Assembly (NCBI GenBank): GCA_016169945.1
Contig: JADLSH010000369.1
Coordinates: forward strand, 3,410,001 to 3,474,000
Length of the DNA stretch: 64,000 nt
Direction of reading: 5' to 3'
Origin: Trachythela sp. YZ-2020
Taxonomy: Eukaryota > Cnidaria > Anthozoa > Malacalcyonacea > Clavulariidae
A model generated the notes under the pieces. The model was not told where the DNA came from and searched no databases. It saw only the letters and a list, made by a program, of their open reading frames with translations. Of this stretch, positions 44,995 to 57,352 are shown piece by piece. The translations under genes were made by a program, and so were the position numbers. How positions within the stretch are numbered: position 1 is the stretch's first letter; every line of letters begins with the position of its first letter.

Positions 44995-45303
44995 CATATT
45001 TGTATGTCAAAATGATGAGCAGAACCTTCCTCTCAGAACGTATTTGGGAGCCTATTGCTCGCTCCCTCGGTTGTTCTATACGAATTTTCTCGCCCATTTT
45101 CGCTCCCATTTCGCCATACTTTGGTGAAACAAACTTTGTAGCATAAAAAATATATTTCTTATTTAAAAATTATCAAACGGTAGGAAGAAAGTACTTAAAA
45201 GAAGAAATATTCCTCGCATACAAAAAGTCGCTTCGCGACGGCCATTTCGTTTGCAAGTGCAAGGTTACCATTTTTCCCATGATGCTTTGCTATAATGCAA
45301 ATT

Positions 45304-45400
45304 TCCAACTTAACTATACGTTTATGTAGGAATGCCGAATGCGTAACGTATCAGAACCAGATCCTAGATTCCCTATCATGCTACAAGTCCATTCGCATTA
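45304..45400 (+). repeat. Diverged fragment of the tandem-unit intron
   Basis: AATGCGTAACGTATCAGAACC and AGATTCCCTATCATGC match 48,530-48,585 in tandem unit 1 (AAATGCGTAACGTATAAGAA, AGATTCCCTATATCATGC). It continues the diverged unit whose promoter part is at 41,380-41,643. Confidence 0.75.
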
Positions 45401-47133
45401 AAAATTGTCAGAAATTGTTTTGTTTTAAATGTGTGAGAATAATCTGCCCAATCACTAAAATTTCCTTGCAAGTAAAATGTGATAAAATTTGCTCATCGCC
45501 GGATCAAATTCTCAAAAAATTCTCTTTGGGGTCAATGACCTTTGTGACGTCAGTAAATGGGTTCGCTTCAAAACAACATAGGACTAAAAATATGTCGTTT
45601 TTGCGCGTTATAATGAACAAAAATTCTCACAACCAGGCAAGGGAACTAAGGAAATGCCAAACTATCGGGTAAAGCAATATTAAGCGTGTGCATGAGAAGG
45701 AAAGGAATGGCGAATTTTACAACTTGAGTGGTTTAATTGTGTCACGCGTTTGTGAATGATTGGGGTATTATTGAAGCTTACTATAGTATTTTTGTGTCAA
45801 TTGAAATTTAACGAGAAAGGTGAATGGTCATACACTCTGCCTCTGGAAAAGGTTTCAGGAACCATCTGTTGTTGTAGGATACATTCTTTAAACGAAGACA
45901 CGAGAAGAGATGTTTGAAATGTTATATTAACTCGAGACACCGAGAAAGGTTGAAGTGTTGAACGCATTGTCAACCAGCGATTTTGAGCACCTTGACCTTA
46001 TTTGGAGCTAAACTAAAGCCTTGAATGTTACTGAAATATAAATCTGGTGCAGAATTAGTGGATACAAGTAATATTCTTTTGAAAACAATCTATATTCAAG
46101 TTCTAATGATTATTAAAGAATAGTTATTCGCGGGAAATATAGTACATTATTTAGTATATCTAGCTAGTTTATAGAAAAAAGCGGCCAGACTATAGCTGTC
46201 CTCTGACTTAAATTCAGTTTCATATGTGTGGCTAAATGTTTGGTGAATTATACACGATGAAGCTGGTAAAAATATTGCCGAAAATGTAGCGATCCATTAC
46301 ATTAATTCAGTAAATATAGTTATTAATTGCGTCAATACACAATATCAATTATTTATATAGAAGTGAGAACTGAGAACTCTAATATTTTTAGATCTTTTAG
46401 TTATTTTGTTATACTCTCTTTACGAAAAGTCAAGACGCGCATTTTTTTCAATTTTAAAGAAATATTGGGTAGGGAATAACTGATCATTAATTTAAAATAG
46501 AAATTAAAAATTAATTGTTGCGTTGCCGCACTGAAGACTTGCTATTAACTGACATACCGGTATTCAGCCGTATTCTCTTCGCTTTTCAAAATGACTGTAG
46601 TTGTATTAATCTTGTTTGTTCTCTTTCAATAATCATGGGTAACTTAAATTTGCGCTATGTCAATACAAGCGATGAAGCGTTATGCTCTACAACAATCAAT
46701 AACATACCTTGAATACGAATACAGTATTGCGCCAGCTACTTAGGTTTAATAGTTAGTATTAGTATAGACTACATTGTGACAATTTTATATAATGTTGTAT
46801 TTTCAATAATAATTGGAACTGGTAACTGAACGTGCTGATAGAGATTTGATTGTTTTGGAATTTGAGCAATTTTTATGCATTTCAGCGAGACATTCAGGAG
46901 TATATAGACAATAATAGCATAACATTATATTCCATAAGGATTTCCTATGTGATATTCGAATTTATGCGTCTATTTCACACGGAATTGAAAGAAATAGTAT
47001 CAATATTAGTTCAAAATTACGTAACGTTGTTTAGTAATTAGCCAACTTCCAATGAAATTACACAACAAATGTTCCAAATTTGCAACCTAAGTTCGAAATT
47101 AGGTTGCTAAGTTCAAAACTAGGTTCCAAAGTA
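45401..47133. other. No gene recognised
   Basis: AT-rich, short open frames only. A run of AAGTTC-GAAATTAGGTT variants at 47,090-47,135 directly precedes the first tandem unit and may be its degenerate edge. Confidence 0.4.
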
Positions 47134-47700
47134 CGTTCCGAATTACGAATTGACATTAGAATTAGGTCTGACATTCAGGTTCACAGATTTTACGAATTTT
47201 ATACGACAACTTTACACGGAGAAGTAGTTATAAATTCAGTATCTTTTTCGTAAAAAACAGTGTATTTTAATATATTATAAATATCTATTATCGCAAATTT
47301 TTGTCTTTAAAAACTTTGTTCCATTTTTTAAACTGACACGGTTTTATATAAATAACCAAGCCGTGCTCGTTTATTTGGCCGTGTTTTTCCATTGTTTGCC
47401 GTGCAAACACGGTCAACGTACACGGCCTTCTAGCTAAGATCCTGCTTAGGTCCACCTAGGAATCTATTAAATTCCTTTAAAAAATCCATAAAATACGGAT
47501 TTCCTTAGATTTCTCATTAAAACTATGCGAAATTCCTTGTTTTAAGGAACTTTCCTTAAACGTGGGAGCACTGCATGCCTGCGTGGCAGAGCGTTAAGGC
47601 TGCTGCATTTTGCCAGCATAGTGAACGGTGAAGGTCAATCAAGGTAATAAGCAAAACTATACACATAATACGGTTCTATCAATTACGAAGTTGACTGAAA

Positions 47701-47723
47701 CGGGACGTCCCGCGATATATAAC
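47701..47723 (+). promoter_or_regulatory. Core promoter of unit 1: palindrome plus TATA box
   Basis: CGGGACGTCCCG is a perfect 12-bp palindrome, directly followed by GATATATAAC, a TATA-like box. It lies about 230 nt upstream of the signal-peptide ATG. The same block is kept in the much more diverged copy at 41.5 kb, which argues for function. Confidence 0.6.
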
Positions 47724-47953
47724 GTGATACAGATGGTTACTATTTATAACAATTGCTGATAATTTGATTGGCCAAAAACTTACTTGTGCACGTCTTGAGT
47801 GCAGTCTATATACAAGGTCAAGGTGGACTGTACGTTTCCGGAACATAGAATTGCAAAAGTCAGCAAAAAACTACTATATTAACGAGAACGTTAACACGAC
47901 AGAACCTTATTTAGTGTCAGTACCTGGCTAGTGAGGACAATTTGGATCGAATA

Positions 47954-48023
47954 ATGGCGCTGAAGACATTTATCAAACTTTGTGTAATTGTTTCACATCT
48001 TTTTCACTTTGCAAAGACACAAA
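47954..48023 (+). CDS. Signal-peptide first exon, unit 1
   Basis: ATG follows GATCGAATA. 70 nt encode MALKTFIKLCVIVSHLFHFA plus K-T-Q and one extra base, then donor GTAAGTAATC. A Lys near the start, a hydrophobic core of about 14 residues and a small residue (A) near the end fit a secretory signal peptide. In frame, the next possible exon begins right after a TTCAG 52 nt on (48,076) and would give about 46 more residues ending at a TGA near 48,213. That intron is very short and unit 3 breaks the frame, so the remaining gene is unsettled and the main exons may lie elsewhere. Confidence 0.6.
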
Positions 48024-49559
48024 GTAAGTAATCACGTCCAATCATTCAATCTAATTTTGTTGTTATGAAATTCAGGAAATCCCTTTAGCTACAATCCAGG
48101 CCACACCATTTGGACAGTACACAAAAACTACACTGAAATTTTTACATTCATTTTTGTTTGCCCCACTCCTCTTTTTCTCGTTGTTGCATTCTTATATATT
48201 GGGTTGAAACCCTGAGGTATGAAGATAGTGATTTCAGCATTGTTTGGGGGAGTACGGTATGATTTATAGCTGTACGTATATGGTTATGCGTGCATATCAG
48301 GTTTAGTGTTCACATGATTTTGGCCTTGATTGTATAAATTATACATAGGCAATCACGCTATTTTTAGAAATACTAAACTTATTATCAAGAATATATTTAT
48401 CTATATATTTATGCCAAAACATCATGAATGTTTCATGTATTTATTGTGCTAATTGATTTACCTTACTCGATCCTAGGTCAATAATTTTTAGCTAAACGCT
48501 GCTTAATTACTAACGTTTATGAATGAATGCCAAATGCGTAACGTATAAGAACCAGATCATAGATTCCCTATATCATGCCTGATAAAATAGACTTGCCAAA
48601 GTCCACTCACAGGCGGCCCAATTTCAGGGTGAATGATCAGGAGTTGCGGGTTTTTAACGGCTTTTAACCTTTTATAAACAAATTTTATACTCAACCAAAA
48701 CTATTCTAAAACATTCTTAAATTAGTCAAATAACTACACTTTAACAATAAAATATAGTTGACATGACAGTATAATGCCTTTGCATTCTTTTAATTACTCC
48801 ATGAGCTCATTTAGAGCGGTTTATGCAACCTTTTCTGTGGCCTATATGTTGTGTCAACTTGTGTGTTGCTCGTCATATGTATATAAAAAGTAAAGGCTCG
48901 TTACTATCACCTTCAAAGTCATTAACACAAACGACGTGTAATTTACTAATTTGGACACTGTACATATGAAATTTGAAACTGTCGTTAAATTTTTAAATAC
49001 TACTTGTAAACAAATTAAGAACAATTAATACCACGCATATAATTTTGTTTATAAAGAAAAATTCAAAAACATACACATTTATGGTATTACAACTTGTGAC
49101 TTAATATAAAATTCAAAAGTGATGCGTAATTTCAATGCATATGTATTTAAAGTTTTTTTAAACTGTTGTGGAACTGAATTCGATAGAGTGTCGCTGTATT
49201 AAATACAGTAGCAATTAAGAAAATTAAGGTTCTATTACAGACAATATATATAAACTTTAAAACGTTTAAATAAGACGATATGTCCGTTTAAATAAGACGA
49301 TATGTCCAAGTTCTCTTTCTACAAACAATAACATGTTCATATAAAATACCTCACAATACATAAATATATATTTGATTCGAGATTTGATTCGATCGAATAG
49401 AACAGCCGCTCGTGTTGAAATGATTCCATGCCCGGCAGCTCTAAAGAAAATATTTAAGTTATAGCTGCCAATTAATTAATTCCTTCCATTTTGATTGTCA
49501 TCGAATTCACAAACACTGTAAAGTTGGAGTGAATTCTGTCTTTGTGACTTTGTTACAAT

Positions 49560-49700
49560 AAATATAATCGCGCTAAGATGGCGCAATACCGATCACGGGA
49601 CTGAAAATCACAGCTATTTTTAAAATCGGGATGCAATCCGAACTTCTCACGAGCGCCGAACTTTATCCGAACGGTGGCTTCGGAAATTCATGACGTCAGC
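49560..49700 (+). promoter_or_regulatory. Second promoter-like block in the unit (CRE and YY1-like sites)
   Basis: AAGATGGCGCAATACC (YY1-like core) and, about 110 nt on, the full palindromic CRE TGACGTCA. The block is conserved in all four units (also about 52,275, 54,970 and 63,835). Could be an antisense or alternative start, or an enhancer. Confidence 0.4.
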
Positions 49701-50433
49701 GTGGATAGGCTGGTCGTGGTACACATATCGCGAAAATGGCGAAGAATGCTTGCTGTTAAAAATCATTTAGTAACAGGTTTACTTATGTTTTTTTCTTTAC
49801 TGGCTATCTTTGTTCATCTACGAGAACACTAAATACGTAGTAAAATAATCAAATTAAGTTGAAACGGTTAAGTTCCGAATTACGAATTGACATTAGAATT
49901 AGGTCTGACATTCAGGTTCACAGATTTTACGAATTTTATACGACAACTTTACACGGAGAAGTAGTTATAAATTCAGTATCTTTTCGTAAAACAGTGTATT
50001 TTAATATATTATAAATATCTATTATCATAAATTTTTGTCTTTAAAAACGTTGTTCCATTTTTTTAAACTGACACGGTTTTATATAAATAACCAAGCCGTG
50101 CTCGTTTATTTGGCCGTGTTTTCCATTGTTTGCCGTGCAAACACGGTCAACAATACGGCCTTCTAGCTAAGATCCTGCTTAGGTCCACCTAGGAATCTAT
50201 TAAATTCCTTTAAAAAATCCATAAAATACGGATTTCCTTAGATTTCTCATTAAAACTATGCGAAATTCCTTGTTTTAAGGAACTTTCCTTAAACGTGGGA
50301 GCACTGCATGCCTGCGTGGCAGAGCGTTAAGGCTGCTGCATTTTGCCAGCATAGTGAACGGTGAAGGTCAATCAAGGTAATAAGCAAAACTATACACATA
50401 ATACGGTTCTATCAATTACGAAGTTGACTGAAA

Positions 50434-50456
50434 CGGGACGTCCCGCGATATATAAC
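50434..50456 (+). promoter_or_regulatory. Core promoter of unit 2
   Basis: CGGGACGTCCCG palindrome and GATATATAAC box, as in unit 1. Confidence 0.55.
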
Positions 50457-50688
50457 GTGATACAGATGGTTACTATTTATAACAATTGCTGATAATTTGA
50501 TTGGGCAAAAACTTACTTGTGCACGTCTTGAGTGCAGTCTATATACAAGGTCAAGGTGGACTGTATACGTTTCCGGAACATAGAATTGCAAAAGTCAGCA
50601 AAAAACTACTATATTAACGAGAACGTTAACACGACAGAACCTTATTTAGTGTCAGTACCTGGCTAGTGAGGACAATTTGGATCGAATA

Positions 50689-50758
50689 ATGGCGCTGAAG
50701 ACATTTATCAAACTTTGTGTAATTGTTTCACATCTTTTTCACTTTGCAAAGACACAAA
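50689..50758 (+). CDS. Signal-peptide first exon, unit 2
   Basis: Identical to the exon of unit 1, with the same GTAAGT donor. The possible short second exon stays open here too. Confidence 0.58.
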
Positions 50759-53136
50759 GTAAGTAATCACGTCCAATCATTCAATCTAATTTTGTTGTTA
50801 TGAAATTCAGGAAATCCCTTTAGCTACAATCCAGGCCACACCATTTGGACAGTACACAAAAACTACACTGAAATTTTTACATTCATTTTTGTTTGCCCCA
50901 CTCCTCTTTTTCTCGTTGTTGCATTCTTATATATTGGGTTGAAACCCTGAGGTATGAAGATAGTGATTTCAGCATTGTTTGGGGGAGTACGGTATGATTT
51001 ATAGCTGTACGTATATGGTTATGCGTGCATATCAGGTTTAGTGTTCACATGATTTTGGCCTTGATTGTATAAATTATACATAGGCAATCACGCTATTTTT
51101 AGAAATACTAAACTTATTATCAAGAATATATTTATCTATATATTTATGCCAAAACATCATGAATGTTTCATGTATTTATTGTGCTAATTGATTTACCTTA
51201 CTCGATCCTAGGTCAATAATTTTTAGCTAAACGCTTAATTACTAACGTTTATGAATGAATGCCAAATGCGTAACGTATAAGAACCAGATCATAGATTCCC
51301 TATATCATGCCTGATAAAATAGACTTGCCAAAGTCCACTCACAGGCGGCCCAATTTCAGGGTGAATGATCAGGAGTTGCGGGTTTTTAACGGCTTTTAAT
51401 CCTTTTATAAACAAATTTTATACTCAACCAAAACTATTCTAAAACATTCTTAAATTAGTCAAATAACTACACTTTAACAATAAAATATAGTTGACATGAC
51501 AGTATAATGCCTTTGCATTCTTTTAATTACTCCATGAGCTCATTTAGAGCGGTTTATGCAACCTTTTCTGTGGCCTATATGTTGTGTCAACTTGTGTGTT
51601 GCTCGTCATATGTATATAAAAAGTAAAGGCTCGTTACTATCACCTTCAAAGTCATTAACACAAACGACGTGTAATTTACTAATTTGGACACTGTACATAT
51701 GAAATTTGAAACTGTCGTTAAATTTTTAAATACTACTTGTAAACAAATTAAGAACAATTAATACCACGCATATAATTTTGTTTATAAAGAAAAATTCAAA
51801 AACATACACATTTATGGTATTACAACTTGTGACTTAATATAAAATTCAAAAGTGATGCGTAATTTCAATGCATATGTATTTAAACTGTTGTGGAACTGAA
51901 TTCGATAGAGTGTCGCTGTATTAAATACAGTAGCAATTAAGAAAATTAAGGTTCTATTACAGACAATATATATAAACTTTAAAACGTTTAAATAAGACAT
52001 ATCGTCCAAGTTCTCTTTCTACAAACAATAACATGTTCATATAAAATACCTCACAATACATAAATATATATTTGATTCGAGATTTGATTCGATCGAATAG
52101 AACAGCCGCTCGTGTTGAAATGATTCCATGCCCGGCAGCTCTAAAGAAAATATTTAAGTTATAGCTGCCAATTAATTAATTCCTTCCATTTTGATTGTCA
52201 TCGAATTCACAAACACTGTAAAGTTGGAGTGAATTCTGTCTTTGTGACTTTGTTACAATAAATATAATCGCGCTAAGATGGCGCAATACCGATCACGGGA
52301 CTGAAAATCACAGCTATTTTTAAAATCGGGATACAATCCGAACTTCTAACGAGCGCCGAACTTTATCCGAACGGTGGCTTCGGAAATTCATGACGTCAGC
52401 GTGGATAGGCTGGTCGTGGTACACATATCGCGAAAATGGCGAAGAATGCTTGCTGTTAAAAATCATTTAGTAACAGGTTTACTTATGTTTTTTTCTTTAC
52501 TGGCTATCTTTGTTCATCTACGAGAACACTAAATACGTAGTAAAATAATCAAATTAAGTTGAAACGGTTAAGTTCCGAATTACGAATTGACATTAGAATT
52601 AGGTCTGACATTCAGGTTCACAGATTTTACGAATTTTATACGACAACTTTACACGGAGAAGTAGTTATAAATTCAGTATCTTTTTCGTAAAAAACAGTGT
52701 ATTTTAATATATTATAAATATCTATTATCGCAAATTTTTGTCTTTAAAAACTTTGTTCCATTTTTTAAACTGACACGGTTTTATATAAATAACCAAGCCG
52801 TGCTCGTTTATTTGGCCGTGTTTTTCCATTGTTTGCCGTGCAAACACGGTCAACGTACACGGCCTTCTAGCTAAGATCCTGCTTAGGTCCACCTAGGAAT
52901 CTATTAAATTCCTTTAAAAAATCCACAAAATACGGATTTCCTTAGATTTCTCATTAAAACTATGCGAAATTCCTTGTTTTAAGGAACTTTCCTTAAACGT
53001 GGGAGCACTGCATGCCTGCGTGGCAGAGCGTTAAGGCTGCTGCATTTTGCCAGCATAGTGACGGTGAAGGTCAATCAAGGTAATAAGCAAAACTATACAC
53101 ATAATACGGTTCTATCAATTACGAAGTTGACTGAAA

Positions 53137-53159
53137 CGGGACGTCCCGCGATATATAAC
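53137..53159 (+). promoter_or_regulatory. Core promoter of unit 3
   Basis: CGGGACGTCCCG palindrome and GATATATAAC box intact. Confidence 0.55.
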
Positions 53160-53389
53160 GTGATACAGATGGTTACTATTTATAACAATTGCTGATAATT
53201 TGATTGGCCAAAAACTTACTTGTGCACGTCTTGAGTGCAGTCTATATACAAGGTCAAGGTGGACTGTACGTTTCCGGAACATAGAATTGCAAAAGTCAGC
53301 AAAAAACTACTATATTAACGAGAACGTTAACACGACAGAACCTTATTTAGTGTCAGTACCTGGCTAGTGAGGACAATTTGGATCGAATA

Positions 53390-53459
53390 ATGGCGCTGAA
53401 GACATTTATCAAACTTTGTGTAATTGTTTCACATCTTTTTCACTTTGCAAAGACACAAA
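53390..53459 (+). CDS. Signal-peptide first exon, unit 3
   Basis: Identical coding sequence and GTAAGT donor. Downstream, one G is missing after TTCA, so the possible second exon is out of frame in this copy. Confidence 0.55.
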
Positions 53460-55268
53460 GTAAGTAATCACGTCCAATCATTCAATCTAATTTTGTTGTT
53501 ATGAAATTCAGAAATCCCTTTAGCTACAATCCAGGCCACACCATTTGGACAGTACACAAAAACTACACTGAAATTTTACATTCATTTTTGTTTGCCCACT
53601 CCTCTTTTTCTCGTTGTTGCATTCTTATATATTGGGTGAAACCCTGAGGTATGAAGATAGTGATTTCAGCATTGTTTGGGGGAGTACGGTATGATTTATA
53701 GCTGTACGTATATGGTTATGCGTGCATATCAGGTTTAGTGTTCACATGATTTTGGCCTTGATTGTATAAATTATACATAGGCAATCACGCTATTTTAGAA
53801 ATACTAAACTTATTATCAAGAATATATTTATCTATATATTATGCCAAAACATCATGAATGTTTCATGTATTTATTGTGCTAATTGATTTACCTTACTCGA
53901 TCCTAGGTCAATAATTTTTAGCTAAACGCTGTAATTACTAACGTTTATGAATGAATGCCAAATGCGTAACGTATAAGAACCAGATCATAGATTCCCTATA
54001 TCATGCCTGATAAAATAGACTTGCCAAAGTCCACTCACAGGCGGCCCAATTTCAGGGTGAATGATCAGGAGTTGCGGGTTTTTAACGGCTTTTAACCTTT
54101 TATAAACAAATTTTATACTCAACCAAAACTATTCTAAAACATTCTTAAATTAGTCAAATAACTACACTTTAACAATAAAATATAGTTGACATGACAGTAT
54201 AATGCCTTTGCATTCTTTTAATTACTCCATGAGCTCATTTAGAGCGGTTTATGCAACCTTTTCTGTGGCCTATATGTTGTGTCAACTTGTGTGTTGCTCG
54301 TCATATGTATATAAAAAGTAAAGGCTCGTTACTATCACCTTCAAAGTCATTAACACAAACGACGTGTAATTTACTAATTTGGACACTGTACATATGAAAT
54401 TTGAAACTGTCGTTAAATTTTTAAATACTACTTGTAAACAAATTAAGAACAATTAATACCACGCATATAATTTTGTTTATAAAGAAAAATTCAAAAACAT
54501 ACACATTTATGGTATTACAACTTGTGACTTAATATAAAATTCAAAAGTGATGCGTAATTTCAATGCATATGTATTTAAACTGTTGTGGAACTGAATTCGA
54601 TAGAGTGTCGCTGTATTAAATACAGTAGCAATTAAGAAAATTAAGGTTCTATTACAGACAATATATATAAACTTTAAAACGTTTAAATAAGACATATCGT
54701 CCAAGTTCTCTTTCTACAAACAATAACATGTTCATATAAAATACCTCACAATACATAAATATATATTTGATTCGAGATTTGATTCGATCGAATAGAACAG
54801 CCGCTCGTGTTGAAATGATTCCATGCCCGGCAGCTCTAAAGAAAATATTTAAGTTATAGCTGCCAATTAATTAATTCCTTCCATTAATTGATTGTCATCG
54901 AATTCACAAACACTGTAAAGTTGGAGTGAATTCTGTCTTTGTGACTTTGTTACAATAAATATAATCGCGCTAAGATGGCGCAATACCGATCACGGGACTG
55001 AAAATCACAGCTATTTTTAAAATCGGGATGCAATCCGAACTTCTCACGAGCGCCGAACTTTATCCGAACGGTGGCTTCGGAAATTCATGACGTCAGCGTG
55101 GATAGGCTGGTCGTGGTACACATATCGCGAAAATGGCGAAGAATGCTTGCTGTTAAAAATCATTTAGTAACAGGTTTACTTATGTTTTTTTCTTTACTGG
55201 CTATCTTTGTTCATCTACGAGAACACTAAATACGTAGTAAAATAATCAAATTAAGTTGAAACGGTTAA

Positions 55269-56994
55269 GTTCCGAATTACGAATTGACATTAGAATTAGG
55301 TCTGACATTCAGGTTCACAGATTTTACGAATTTTATACGACAACTTTACACGGAGAAGTAGTTATAAATTCAGTATCTTTTTCGTAAAAAACAGTGTATT
55401 TTAATATATTATAAATATCTATTATCGCAAATTTTTGTCTTTAAAAACGTTGTTCCATTTTTTAAACTGACACGGTTTTATATAAATAACCAAGCCGTGC
55501 TCGTTTATTTGGCCGTGTTTTTCCATTGTTTGCCGTGCAAACACGGTCAACGTACACGGCCTTCTAGCTAAGATCCTGCTTAGGTCCACCTAGGAATCTA
55601 TTAAATTCCTTTAAAAAATCCATAAAATACGGATTTCCTTAGATTTCTCATTAAAACTATGCGAAATTCCTTGTTTTAAGGAACTTTCCTTAAACGTGGG
55701 AGCACTGCATGCCTGCGTGGCAGAGCGTTAAGGCTGCTGCATTTGCCAGCATAGTGAACGGTGAAGGTCAATCAGGTAATAAGCAAAACTATACACATAA
55801 TACGGTTCTATCAATTACGAAGTTGACTGAAACAGGACGTCCGCGATATATAACGTGATACAGATGGTTACTATTTATAACAATTGCTGATAATTTGATT
55901 GGCCAAAAACTTACTTGTGCACGTCTTGAGTGCAGTCTATATACAAGGTCAAGGTGGACTGTACGTTTCCGGAACATAGAATTGCAAAAGTCAGCAAAAA
56001 ACTACTATATTAACGAGAACGTTAACACGACAGAACCTTATTTAGTGTCAGTACCTGGCTAGTGAGGACAATTTGGATCGAATAATGGCGCTGAAGACAT
56101 TTATCAAACTTTGTGTAATTGTTTCACATCTTTTTCACTTTGCAAAGACACAAAGTAAGTAATCACGTCCAATCATTCAATCTAATTTTTGTTGTTATGA
56201 AATTCAGGAAATCCCTTTAGCTACAATCCAGGCCACACCATTTGGACAGTACACAAAAACTACACTGAAATTTTTACATTCATTTTTGTTTGCCCCACTC
56301 CTCTTTTTCTCGTTGTTGCATTCTTATATATTGGGTTGAAACCCTGAGGTATGAAGATAGTGATTTCAGCATTGTTTGGGGGAGTACGGTATGATTTATA
56401 GCTGTACGTATATGGTTATGCGTGCATATCAGGTTTAGTGTTCACATGATTTTGGCCTTGATTGTATAAATTATACATAGGCAATCACGCTATTTTTAGA
56501 AATACTAAACTTATTATCAAGAATATATTTATCTATATATTTATGCCAAAACATCATGAATGTTTCATGTATTTATTGTGCTAATTGATTTACCTTACTC
56601 GATCCTAGGTCAATAATTTTTAGCTAAACGCTGCTTAATTACTAACGTTTATGAATGAATGCCAAATGCGTAACGTATAAGAACCAGATCATAGATTCCC
56701 TATATCATGCCTGATAAAATAGACTTGCCAAAGTCCACTCACAGGCGGCCCAATTTCAGGGTGAATGATCAGGAGTTGCGGGTTTTTAACGGCTTTTAAT
56801 CCTTTTATAAACAAATTTTATACTCAACCAAAACTATTCTAAAACATTCTTAAATTAGTCAAATAACTACACTTTAACAATAAAATATAGTTGACATGAC
56901 AGTATAATGCCTTTGCATTCTTTTAATTACTCCATGAGCTCATTTAGAGCGGTTTATGCAACCTTTTCTGTGGCCTATATGTTGTGTCAACTTG
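55269..56994 (+). repeat. Tandem unit copy 4, first part
   Basis: Same order of parts. It breaks at CAACTTG (56,994), where the 6.1 kb element starts, and resumes at 63,132. The promoter palindrome is damaged here (CAGGACGTCCGCG), while the GATATATAAC box at 55845-55854 is kept. Confidence 0.92.
56085..56154 (+). CDS. Signal-peptide first exon, unit 4
   Basis: Identical coding sequence and GTAAGT donor. The 6.1 kb element lies 840 bp downstream in the presumed intron, so the exon itself is intact. Confidence 0.55.
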
Positions 56995-57004
56995 CACTCT
57001 AAAA

Positions 57005-57352
57005 ACAGGTGTGTTTAATTGCACACCAAGGTGTGTTTAATGACACACCAAGGTGTGTTTCATTACACACCAAGGTGTGTACTTTGTACACACCTTTCTA
57101 CGCACTTTTGGAAAACACACCTTGGTGTGTTAGAAAACGCACCTTGGTGTGTAAGAGAACACACCATGGTGGGTCACAAAACACACCAAGGTGTGTTATG
57201 GAACACACTTCCTTTTAGCACACCTTTCTTTGATGACTGTAAGGTGTGTTAAGTTGCACACCTTTTGAATGAAAACACATCTTGGTGTGTTCGACAACAC
57301 ACCTTTGACTTTTTATAGAAACACACCTTGGTGTGTTACAGAACACACCTCG
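57005..57352. repeat. Left palindrome array
   Basis: About 14 palindromic words such as ACACACCAAGGTGTGT and ACACACCTTGGTGTGT, spaced 8-20 nt. Each is a 16-18 bp inverted repeat, and the array as a whole is also roughly inverted relative to the right one. Open frames here arise from the repeat (no stops in ACACACC/GGTGTGT) and are not genes. Confidence 0.92.

Larger units (their letters stand above)
41644..45303. mobile_element. 3.66 kb element with ~310 bp TIRs
   Basis: The ends read AATTTGCATTATAGCAAAGC inward on both sides. Inverted similarity continues for about 310 bp (shared words: CATGGGAA..ATGGTAACC, AAGAAATAT, TATGGCGAAATCGGAGCGAA, TTCGTA-AGAACAACCGAGGGAGCGAG). Left arm is 41,644-41,960; right arm is about 44,995-45,303. 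Diverged tandem-unit sequence flanks both sides. The interior has a second copy of the TTAA palindrome MITE, a LINE tail and a dispersed repeat, but no transposase, so it is non-autonomous. A target duplication is not certain because the outermost bases are palindromic. Confidence 0.8.
47134..49871 (+). repeat. Tandem 2.7 kb unit, copy 1
   Basis: Starts GTTCCGAATTACGAATTGAC and ends before the same sequence at 49,872, for a length of about 2,737 bp. The parts, in order, are a hairpin-rich leader with CCGTGTTT/AAACACGG and ATTCCTTGTTTTAAGGAA; a promoter (47,600-47,880); a signal-peptide exon; about 1.5 kb of AT-rich intron-like DNA; and a second promoter-like block with AAGATGGCGC and TGACGTCA (about 49,560-49,700). 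Differences from copies 2-4 are scattered substitutions and 1-20 nt indels. Confidence 0.93.
49872..52571 (+). repeat. Tandem 2.7 kb unit, copy 2
   Basis: About 2,700 bp, closely similar to copy 1. Differences include TTTTCGTAAAACAG for TTTTTCGTAAAAAACAG, loss of a 21-nt duplicated GACGATATGTCCGTTTAAATAA piece near 51,995 and shortened poly-T tracts. Confidence 0.93.
52572..55268 (+). repeat. Tandem 2.7 kb unit, copy 3
   Basis: About 2,697 bp. Has a notable cluster of single-base deletions in homopolymers at 53,500-53,950 (for example GCCCACTCC for GCCCCACTCC, GGGTGAAACC for GGGTTGAAACC, TATTTTAG for TATTTTTAG), and TTAATTG for TTTTG near 54,888. Confidence 0.93.

Noticed and set aside
47565..47605. 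tRNA-like A box (GTGGCAGAGCGTTAAGGC) at the start of the unit promoter
   Set aside because: No B box (GGTTCRA) at the right distance and no cloverleaf could be drawn; perhaps an old tRNA-derived SINE, too weak to call.
51812..54704. Identical 65-codon minus-strand frames at 51,812-52,009 and 54,507-54,704
   Set aside because: Copies within tandem units; units 1 and 4 do not keep the same frame length, and no domain or start context supports them.
57009..57252. His/Cys/Thr-rich frames such as TKVC...THQGVF repeats; also 62,686-63,296
   Set aside because: Translation of the stop-free ACACACC/GGTGTGT palindrome arrays, not peptide genes.
56995..57352. CRISPR-like array of regularly spaced palindromes
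   Set aside because: Spacing is irregular, repeats are short palindromes at both ends of a TIR-bounded insertion, and the genome is eukaryotic.
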